A stretch of DNA of 64,000 bases. Source: Macrostomum hystrix. Taxonomy: Eukaryota > Platyhelminthes > Macrostomidae. Below, piece by piece: positions 55,669-64,000 of the stretch (position 1 is its first letter; each line of letters starts with the position of its first letter). The notes below the pieces were generated by a model that worked only from the letters and a program-made list of their open reading frames with translations, searched no databases and was not told where the DNA came from. The position numbers were made by a program, and so were the translations under genes. The stretch is taken from NCBI GenBank assembly GCA_950097015.1, contig CATNEN010000039.1, positions 17,838,501-17,902,500 of the forward strand, written 5' to 3'.

Positions 55669-58600
55669 TCAACGAATTTTCGTTGACCGTTTTATAATGC
55701 CGACAGCGCTGCCGGAGCCGCTGTTACTATTCAGCAGGCTGTTATTGACGCTGGCGGATGAGGCTGATCTGCTAGCCGGGTTCCGCCTCGACTCCTCCTC
55801 CTCGGCGATCTCCTGGAAGGCGCGAGTTTTATTATGATCCAGTTCAGTGTAGTTTAATTGGTTTTGCTGTTGAGCTTGCAGCTGCTGCTGCTGTTGTTGT
55901 TGTTGCTGCTGCTGCTGCTGTAGAAACTGTACCGGAAACTGCTGCTGCTGCTGTTGTTGAGCAGTTGAAACCGCCAGTTGAATATGCGTCAGAGGTTGCC
56001 CCGGTGGAACATGATACTGATGATGCTGCAGCTGGGCATAATGCAGCCTCGGAGGCGGCTCCTCTGTCTGATAAACTGCAGAAGGACGCAGATTAACGTA
56101 ATCGCGATGCGGATTATACTGCTGCGGCTGCTGCTGTGGCTGCTGTTGATAAAAACTAAACGGCTGGACTTGCGTCTGTAAAAGATGGCCGGATTGGCTT
56201 CTAGTTCAAAGAAACTGGGAATCAGGATATGGGACAATTTAACTGAGGGACTAAGGGGATCAAACTGTCACAATGAGGGACTAAGGGGATCAAACTGTAA
56301 CACTGAGGGACTAAGGGGATCAAACTGTAACACTGAGGGACTAAGGGGATCAAACTGTAACACTGAGGGACTAAGGGGATCAAACTGTAACACTGAGGGA
56401 CTAAGGGGATCAAACTGTCACAATGAGGGATGTACCTGAGTCTGCTGCGCCAGTGCCGGAAGAGGCGAAGCGGCCGTATCTGACGAAGTGGAGATCACCC
56501 TCTCTCGGCTGATGTACTCTCGGCCGTGCCTAGGCTTCATCTTAGCCAGGGTGCCAAAGTTGTCAGCCCCGACGCCGGCTGACTGAGGCGGCTTTCTAGT
56601 TCGCATTGTTGGCGAACGAAGCTCGGCCGCCTCGGCTGCCGCGGCGGCGGCGGCGGCGGTGTCGGCGTAGGCTGCCGATGCAGCGGCGGCAAGATTGGTC
56701 GCGTTGGGATCCTCCGACTGGGAACGATGTAGAAATAGCGGCGGAGGTCGCTTGTATCTCAAACGATTCTGTAGCTGGCCCTGCTGCTGATGAAGTCCAG
56801 ATCCCGGCTGTTGCCGAGCCGTTGACGATGGCGAAGAAGTCGAAGCTGAAGGCGACGGCCTCAATGGCGGACTATGCGGCGGCGAATCAATGGCCACTTC
56901 GTCGTATTGATTCTCCAGCGATGTCGGATCGGACTGAGTGAAGGCGGGCGAATAATAGGATATAGTGAGGCTTGATTGAGCGAGAGTCAGAGAGCGAGAG
57001 TCAGAGAGAGTGTGTCAGAGGGAGTGTCAGAGGGAGAGTCAGTGGGAGTGTCAGTGGGAGTGTCAGTGGGAGTGTCAGTGGGAGTGTCAGTGGGAGTGTC
57101 AGTGGGAGTGTCAGAGGGAGAGTCAGTGGGAGAGTCAGTGGGAGTGTCAGTGGGAGTCAGTGGGAGTGTCAGAGGGAGTCAGTGGGAGTGTCAGAGGGAG
57201 TGTCAGAGGGAGGGTTAGAGGGAGTGTCAGAGGAAAGAGTGGAGGAATTTTAGGACAGCCTAGAGGCAGGGTCAGATGCAGAGTCAGAAGTGGGGTCACG
57301 AGAGGACAGCAGAGAGCTGAGATGATTAAAAGGAAATCCATGTTAGCTCACTGATCCAGCGCTGCCTGCCTCGCTAATTCTTTCTGAGTGTCGGCGCCTC
57401 ACAATGTCGCAGTCAACAGCCCCACTGCCAGCTGTCGAGTCGGTTGAATCTACGCTTCCGGCAGCATCAGCAGCAGCAGCAGCAGCAGAACCAGTAGTGG
57501 TACCGCCGGCTTCAACAATCGCGGACACACGGAGAGGACTGGACATCTGCACATAGCTATCCGAATTGCGTTGAGCGCTGGCGAATGCATCCACATTCGA
57601 CATGCTAACATAGCTAGTCCGTTGGCGTATATTGCAATAGTCACGATTGTCAAGAGTGCCAGGCTGGGTTGGACTGATGCCGCCGCTGCCGCCTTCGGGT
57701 ACGTCGTCGACTCCGTTGGCTGGCAAACCGAGGGCGCCAACCCGAGCTAGTGGTGACGATGGTTCAAAAGTGAAGACATGCGACTGATCGTCTTCGTATT
57801 CCGATTGCAGACGCTGCTGCTGCTGTTGAAGTTGCATCTGTTTCTGCTGCATGTACATGTTGTTCCTCCGACCATCTGAGCTACTTAACGGATGCGACAT
57901 TGACAGATGAGCGGAGCCGCTAGCGCTACCGGAAAAAGACGTGGAATAAGTGCCGGAGGACGACTGCGGCACAGGGTGCGGCTTGGTCCCGATTGGAAGG
58001 CCAAAACTTGTTACGGTCGCTTGGGTGGGCGGAGAGGCTGCAAAATTGTGGCGATGATATTTTACGCATATTCAGTTGAGGACCAGACTCTATTTAGTTG
58101 AGGACCAGACTCTATTCAGTTAAGGACCAGACTCTATTCAGTTAAGGAACAGACTCTATTTAGTTGAGGACCAGAATCTATTTAGTTGAGGACCAGAATC
58201 TATTTAGTTGAGGACCAGAATCTATTTAGTTGAGGACCAGACTCTATTCAGTTGAGGACCAGACTCTATTCAGTTGAGGACCAGACTCTATTCAGTTGAG
58301 GACCAGACTCTATTCAGTTGAGGACCAGACTCTATTCAGTTGAGGAACAGATTCTATTTAGTTGAGGACCAGATTCTATTCAGTTGAGGACCAGAATCTG
58401 TTTAGTTGAGGACTTGAGGACCAGAATCTATTTAGTTGAGGACCAGAATCTTATTCAGTTGAGGACCAGATTCTATTTAGTTGAGGACCAGAATCTATTC
58501 AGTTAAGGACCAGACTCTATTCAGTTGAGGACCAGAATCTATTTAGTTGAGGACCAGAATCTTATTCAGTTGAGGACCAGATTCTATTTAGTTGAGGACC

Positions 58601-61600
58601 AGAATCTATTCAGTTAAGGACCAGACTCTATTCAGTTGAGGACCAGAATCTATTTAGTTGAGGACCAGAATCTATTCAGTTGAGGACCAGATTCTATTTA
58701 GTTGAGGACCAGAATCTATTTAGTTGAGGACCAGACTCTATCTAGTTATGGTTTAGACTTACATGCAGTATTGAGAAACTATTTATGGTTATAAATATAA
58801 AAAACCAGTCTACAAAGTCACGCGGACTGCTTCGGAACCTACTCAAATAAGTCGACGATAATGTCGGAAACGCATGCATACGCGCGCACTTTATTCACGC
58901 GAACCCCTTTAATCTATAAATCCAGGGTTATTTTGTGTTTTTCTCAAAATCCAGGCCAGTATAGTTTGACCACGTAGCCAGCATGAAAGGCTATAAATAA
59001 ATTGTCATAAAATTCTTTAACCTGCGCCACAAAACACCAAACCTCGAGAGTCACATGACACTGTACAGAGTGAGAGAGAAAGACGGCTGCGCGGTCAAAC
59101 TAACAAACCGGGGCCAACCTAATACAGGCTAGCACAGAATGCTCGCAGTGAAGGGGCCTGGCAGGTGTGTTAACTAGTAGAAATTACTATATTCTTCTAT
59201 TCGTCACTGTGGCAGAAATGTTTTCTTTAATTATAAAATAAAGGACAAATATCAGGTGAGCCAACTCAGACCCTGGGGGGGGCGTCGAGAGAGAGTACCA
59301 AATTAAACTTCTACTAGAGGAGCAAGAGAAAGAGACCATTAAAAACCCTGGAGCACAGGTGTTTTATACAGGTCCTACTGCTTTTTCTGCTAGAAGCAAT
59401 CTATTCTACTAGATTAATACTCGTGCATTGGATTGTACCGCATCACTTTAGATTGACAATAGCCGAGAGTTAAACAAAAACCTAAATGAAACTGAAAGAG
59501 AAGAAAAAACCATTCCACTTACCAGACAGCAATGGCTTGTTGCAGCAGGCTGCGTGCATACTATTGTAGATCTGTTCGGCCTGCTCGGACTCAAAGTGAT
59601 GCAGACCGCTGCCTGCCATGAGAAACATAATTCGGCAATTAGGGGAATACGTATAGAATAGAAATAGTGCGAAAGGTTAACAGGTGGAGAAGTATGTAGG
59701 ACGATACAGGGGTAACAATGGATGCGGTCGGAATCTGCTGTTTCTGGCGTGCTAATGAAAATTAAGTAAAAAGTTTCTACGATTCTGGCTGCGATTCCGA
59801 TTCTTAATAGATATCTTGCTACGATTCTTAATAGATATCTTGCTACGATTCTTAATAGATATCTTGCTTCGATTCTAGTTAGATATCTTGCTACGATTCT
59901 AAATAGATATCTTGCTTCGATTCTAAATAGATATCTTGCTTCGATTCTAAATAGATATCTTGCTACGATTCTAAATAGATATCTTGCTTCGATTCTAGTT
60001 AGATATCTTGCTACGATTCTAAATAGATATCTTGCTACGATTCTAAATAGATATCTTGCTTCGATTCTAAATAGATATCTTGCTTCGATTCTTAATAGAT
60101 ATCTTGCTACGATTCTAAATAGATATCTTGCTTCGATTCTTAATAGATATCTTGCTACGATTCTAAATAGATATCTTGCTTCGATTCTAGTTAGATATCT
60201 TGCTACGATTCTAAATAGATATCTTGCTTCGATTCTAAATAGATATCTTGCTTCGATTCTAAATAGATATCTTGCTTCGATTCTAAATAGATATCTTGCT
60301 TCGATTCTAAATAGATATCTTGCTACGATTCTAAATAGATATCTTGCTTCGATTCTAAATAGATATCTTGCTTCGATTCTTAATAGATATCTTGCTTCGA
60401 TTCTAAATAGATATCTTGCTTCGATTCTAGTTAGATATCTTGCTACGATTCTAAATAGATATCTTGCTTCGATTCTAAATAGATATCTTGCTTCGATTCT
60501 TAATAGATATCTTGCTACGATTCTAAATAGATATCTTGCTTCGATTCTAAATAGATATCTTGCTTCGATTCTTAATAGATATCTTGCTACGATTCTAAAT
60601 AGATATCTTGCTTCGATTCTTAATAGATATCTTGCTACGATTCTAGTTAGATATCTTGCTACGATTCTAGTTAGATACCTTGCTACGATTCTAGTTAGAT
60701 ATCTTGCTACGATTTTAAATAGATATCTCGCTTACGATTCAAACAGGGACTTTAGCTACGATTCCAGCTGCGATTCCTTCGATGATTTAGACAGCGGCTT
60801 AGGGTATCGAATTAAACGTGGCTAAACTCTTCGATTTAATCTGTAAAATGCTGTAGACAATGATAATTACCTTTATCGCATTTAGCTCTGCTCTCAAAAA
60901 CAAAAAATTTTTCCGAATCGATGCAATATTTTCGCACAGAGCTTAGACTCCAAACTGCCAAATGGCGACAATTTTCAACTGGCTCCGTATAGAAACAGAG
61001 GCGCGACTTCTGAACGTGCAGACGACCTTCCGTGCCAGACTGCAGTCGACAGCTGTCGGTTCGATTGAGACGAACGCGATAATCAATGTCTGCGGGACAC
61101 GATGCGAACAGGTAATAAGGGTGTGTCTAACACTGCCTACCTTGTATCTAACACACCGTCTAACACTGACGCAAGGGGGGTGAGTGGCAGAGCGGTTAAC
61201 GCGTTTGCCTATCGCACCAATGTACCTGAGCTCGATTCCACGGCGAGGCCACATTCATTTGGGGCGCAGCCCTTGGGGGCTTTTCGTGCAATTTACGCCC
61301 TTAAAGGCCAACCTCCAAGGCACAGTGAAGTGTACACTGCCTGACGATGAGAAAGTCAGGGCAGATGTACACACCTGTGTGAGTGTGTGCCTGCGTACGA
61401 TATCTGTGTGTTTATGGAGTGTTTATAAGTCAGCGAAATGGGGAGAATTGCCTCCTCGCTGGCTGCGGGTCTAGTGTCACCAAATTATGAGCCATTACCC
61501 GCAGCCCTCCTGCAATTACGATAAAAAAACTCATATTTTTATTAACACTGACGCAAAGGTACATTCAATGTCTTGCTCAAAGACACTAATTAATTTCTTT

Positions 61601-63684
61601 TGGGCTAAGATTAGAAAAACATCGGACCTCTTTAATAGAAGTAAGAAGCTTTAAATTCTTGGCTAAAAGCACCTTAATAAATGAAAAAAATTACAAAATA
61701 ATGGAGCTGAACTTAATTAGGATTGATTGTGCGCTAGTTTTAAGGCTCTTTCCGATTGCGGCAGCAACTCATTTTCAATCCCTGACTTCTTATCTGTGTT
61801 GCGTTTGCTAACTAGCTTAGCAGCAAACTAAGTCGGTTGCTGAATGTTTGTTTTTGTTCCCGCCCCTTGATAATAAAGAGTTTGAGATATTTTTTGGTTA
61901 CATAGTTGTATACTCTGACTATGCACAATTTCTTTGGCAAACTCTGCCCCAACTGCAATTGCACGCAGTGACTTCGTGTTTTGTCGGTATTGTGGCCTTG
62001 CAATCCTTGTTTATGTATCATTAATGACTTGTGCCATTGTCAATAAAATTTATTAATGACTTGATCTGGCTTGCACTGAAGATAAATTAGCAATTAGATA
62101 CACTTAGATGACGAAGTGCTAGAAAATATTTTTTGCTAATTTTGCTTTAGTAAAGCTGATATGAGCTATAATAACTGCACTAGTGCCCTAGTAGCATAAC
62201 GAAGTCTTGATTGACCCATGTGCAAGTGTTAGACAGGACTGTTACATGTTCTAGTGTTAGGCAAAAAACGGCCACATGTTCTAGTACTAGGCAAGACTGT
62301 ACCATAGTACAATTTTCTTATTATTTAAAACACATAATTTCACATTTTTTCGAAATAAAACGTCCGGTTTAGGTCCGGTCATTATAGGGCGTGGATTTGC
62401 GCAAATTCAGAAAATTACTAAGACTATTAATATGAGCTAGTTGAGCATGTTTCTATTTAAATAATAAAAAGGAGATCTGAATTGTCATATTTAAGCCGTA
62501 CTGGCACTAGCAGAGTACACCCAATTAGAAGATAATAAGTACACCAACCTTTTATTATGACTAGATCTTCATTTAGTTCGTATAAAAGGCAGGTTTTCAC
62601 TAAACGATGAGTTAAAGCCAGTAAAGAAAAGAAGATATTCTTATTCATTCAGTCCCGTCTCTCCCGCTCTCTCTCTCTGACTGTCAGCTCTCCTATTTTC
62701 TATTTTGCTAACTAATTATTATTATGAAGAGTATAGACACAGACAGGAGACAAGCTGCATCGAATAGCCAAGGCAAAGCCAATTTTCAAGTAAAATAACC
62801 TAGCCAAAGCGGGCTTCAAGAAGCATGGAACCACCTCAATACCCTCACACACATACGCCTCTTTTAAATAAGCCAGTAAAGAAGCTAATATATGCGCATA
62901 TAATAGTAAACACACACAATCTTATATCTAAAGCACGACCAGATGTGAAAATGCTAAAAAAATACGAGAGCCATATGCGTAGCATTGAGTCACGCGCATG
63001 TGTGGCAGCGAGCCAATTTAAATAAACTTTAAAGATAACGAACACACTCACTGTTATCAGTCCAAGTTTATGCACTCGTTTATCAATAGCTAGAAGAAAT
63101 ATTACATGCTTAAGCAACTGTGGGAAACAGAGGATACTGAAAATCCCAGTAGTCTCTTAGACTGCCAAGCCTATACTCAGATCAAGCTGACCTACCTCGG
63201 CTATAAACATTGTCCGATGTTTTCAGACCTGTCTGTGACTTTGTTCGGGGTGAAATTCGCAGATTTATTTTTCAATAAAAAGTTGACCAGGATTATGTAC
63301 TTACCACTGACATATCGCTTAATAGTTTCACTCCACGACATAAAATCGTGAATATCTTTCATAGCCAAGATGACAATAGACTCGTCGCAAGTTAACACAA
63401 TGCTATTATTGGCCGATTTGCCATTTCTAACGGCGCTGTTAGAACTCCCATAGACATTTGCAAATGGTTCTAGCGCCCCGCGCGCCTCAGCAGCATTGTA
63501 ATGCGCTTCAGATTTGAATATGTACAGCTTCAGGTGAGCTAAAGAGTAAACAAAAATTAGTTGATCACTTTTTAGCTAGATAATAGTCCGTTAATTAGAC
63601 AAAGTTAGAAATATGATATACTATCTACAAACACTTACTTGAGAAGTTTGATGGCTTGCTGATAACACAGTAGCGTTGTTTCCA
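55669..63684 (-). CDS. PH-PTB docking protein (DOK/IRS/FRS class), 5' end not in window
   Basis: Visible exons: 63684-63639, 63538-63305, 61089-60871, 59612-59523, 58037-57352, 56933-56436, 56175-55669; phases match (759 codons plus stop). Such membrane-recruited adaptors are phosphorylated by receptor tyrosine kinases and bring PI3K, Grb2 or SHP2. The PH part starts within WKQRYCVISKP, continues HLKLYIFKSE, and has the helix Trp in FMSWSETIKRY. It is followed at once by an IRS-type PTB (GRLHVQKSRLCF, WSLSSVRKY, KFFVFES, GSGLHHFES). The long disordered tail has YVSM and YVQM (p85-type YxxM), DYCNI and DYVNL (YxN), polyGln tracts, and LNYTELD near the end. PH and PTB in tandem fit DOK/DOK7 or IRS; the YxxM sites favour IRS-like signalling. 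No initiator Met was seen, so at least one upstream exon is missing. Confidence 0.85.
55878..55960. repeat. CAG/CAA tracts coding polyglutamine in the docking protein
   Basis: Plus-strand CTG/TTG runs are CAG/CAA glutamine codons on the minus strand in the last exon, giving two Gln-rich tracts of 5 and about 12 residues. Confidence 0.85.
56240..56432. repeat. Tandem array, 30-bp unit, docking-protein intron 6
   Basis: About six and a half near-identical copies of a 30-bp unit with core GAGGGACTAAGGGGATCAAA and CTGTAACACT or CTGTCACAAT ends, filling most of the intron 56176-56435. The last copy abuts the donor. Confidence 0.95.
57000..57235. repeat. Tandem array, 12-bp unit, docking-protein intron 5
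   Basis: About 20 copies of GAGTGTCAGTGG and GAGGGAGTGTCA-type variants in the intron 56934-57351. Purine/T-rich on the plus strand. Confidence 0.92.
58070..58745. repeat. Tandem array, 22-bp unit, docking-protein intron 4
   Basis: About 30 copies of a 22-bp unit with core AGGACCAGACTCTATTCAGT, with AATCTATTTAG forms. A segment containing AATCTTATTCAGTTGAGG recurs about 108 bp apart (near 58447 and 58555), again block duplication. It starts about 30 bp beyond the acceptor of exon 57352-58037. Confidence 0.95.
58746..59522. other. Rest of docking-protein intron 4
   Basis: Unique sequence without recognised exon, SINE or array. Confidence 0.4.
59790..60740. repeat. Tandem array, 24-bp unit, docking-protein intron 3
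   Basis: About 39 copies of a 24-bp unit with core CGATTCTAAATAGATATCTT and GCTT or GCTA. Each unit holds the palindrome AGATATCT. Variants TAAATAG, TTAATAG and AGTTAG alternate. Intron 59613-60870. Confidence 0.96.
61175..61542 (+). mobile_element. SINE family 1, youngest copy, with target duplication
   Basis: tRNA-like head GTGGCAGAGCGGTTAACGCG (box A) and AGCTCGATTCCACGG (box B), then the family body and an AT-rich tail ending near CATATTTTTAT. It is flanked by a perfect 14-bp duplication TAACACTGACGCAA (61161-61174 and 61543-61556). It lies inside docking-protein intron 2, opposite to the gene. Confidence 0.92.
61553..61635 (-). mobile_element. SINE family 2 remnant
   Basis: CAATGTCTTGCTCAAAGACA followed by a degenerate region ending in ACATCGGACCTC resembles the complement of the family-2 central block and box B side at 19865-19925. 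It is directly beside the family-1 insertion. Confidence 0.45.
61636..63304. other. Remainder of docking-protein intron 2
   Basis: AT-rich intron DNA. Two to three copies of a word containing ACATGTTCTAGT and TAGGCAA are at 62220-62295. No further exon is supported; the short open frames look random. Confidence 0.45.
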
Positions 63685-64000
63685 CTAAAATTAAGTTAGA
63701 AAAATATTGTTCATGATGCTCAAGGCAAAAAACATTGTGGCATTTAATAGTCATGGTAATTTTTTGCAAATAAAAAGTTGTTTTAAAGTAATTTGATATA
63801 TGTTTCTGAGCTACAAATACTTTAATAACCTGATAAGGCCTGGTTGCAAAAGGTGTAAATAATCAGATCCTAGTAATTTTTACAACTGGAATATCTTGAC
63901 TGACTTCTATAGTTGGTCATTTGAATAAGTGACCAGCCAAGTTAGAAGTTTAGACTAATAGTCTGTTTGTCAACTAGCAAAAATTTTAGGATTTTAGGAG
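63685..64000. other. Right edge, upstream of the visible docking-protein exons
   Basis: AT-rich DNA that should be intron on the minus strand; the first coding exon with the initiator Met is expected beyond the window. No other feature seen. Confidence 0.4.

Noticed and set aside
4387-63684. A functional cluster of growth and translation genes (4E-BP, EIF2B1, docking protein)
   Set aside because: The genes are interspersed with unrelated ones on both strands with no shared regulatory signal; proximity is most likely chance.

Overview
The window is nuclear DNA of an animal. It holds nine spliced or intronless protein genes of metazoan families, with GT-AG introns, tRNA-derived SINEs, foldback DNA elements and AATAAA signals. 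GC-richer exons sit in an AT-rich background, and I see no bacterial or viral gene blocks. The genes (an animal-type 4E-BP, an AMPA/kainate-type glutamate receptor, FBXO38, and a PH-PTB docking protein) fit a bilaterian invertebrate. The sequence alone does not fix the phylum; a lophotrochozoan or flatworm-like lineage is only a guess.

Layout: 4E-BP (4387-4830, +); an intronless, divergent SLC15/POT-like transporter (6006-7442, +); a cytosolic sulfotransferase in two exons (9557-8256, -); FBXO38 in six visible exons (13260-19079, +); a complete 12-exon AMPA/kainate-type ionotropic glutamate receptor (30949-23083, -); EIF2B1, the eIF2B alpha subunit, in two exons (36186-37903, +); an SLC43-like transporter in four exons (39033-45059, +); NIF3L1 in three exons (48321-52391, +); and a PH-PTB docking protein of the DOK/IRS/FRS class in seven visible exons (63684-55669, -) that probably continues past the right edge. 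I joined exons by hand at GT-AG sites with matching phase. The receptor sums to 937 codons plus stop, EIF2B1 to 301 aa, SLC43-like to 596 aa, NIF3L1 to 275 aa and the sulfotransferase to 297 aa, all close to family lengths.

The most striking property is tandem repeats. About 27 separate minisatellite arrays, with units of 12-45 bp and nearly all different from one another, fill roughly 18 kb (about 28 percent) of the window. Most larger introns between 14 and 61 kb carry their own private array. Two repeat families occur twice in opposite orientation around exons: a 43-bp family around receptor exons 4-7, and a 30-bp family around the last NIF3L1 exon. Their transcripts could fold into long double-stranded RNA. 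Several arrays also show higher-order duplication.

Mobile DNA includes a nested pair of foldback elements with 9-bp target duplications (2331-3108), a polypurine foldback family (also at about 3400-3860 and 35370-35930), two tRNA-type SINE families (one copy with a perfect 14-bp target duplication), and a decayed mariner-like transposase at about 12110-12295. Several genes touch translation and growth control (4E-BP, eIF2B alpha, a PI3K-motif docking protein), but nothing in the sequence shows that they act together, and I treat their proximity as chance. No tRNA, rRNA or CRISPR was found.
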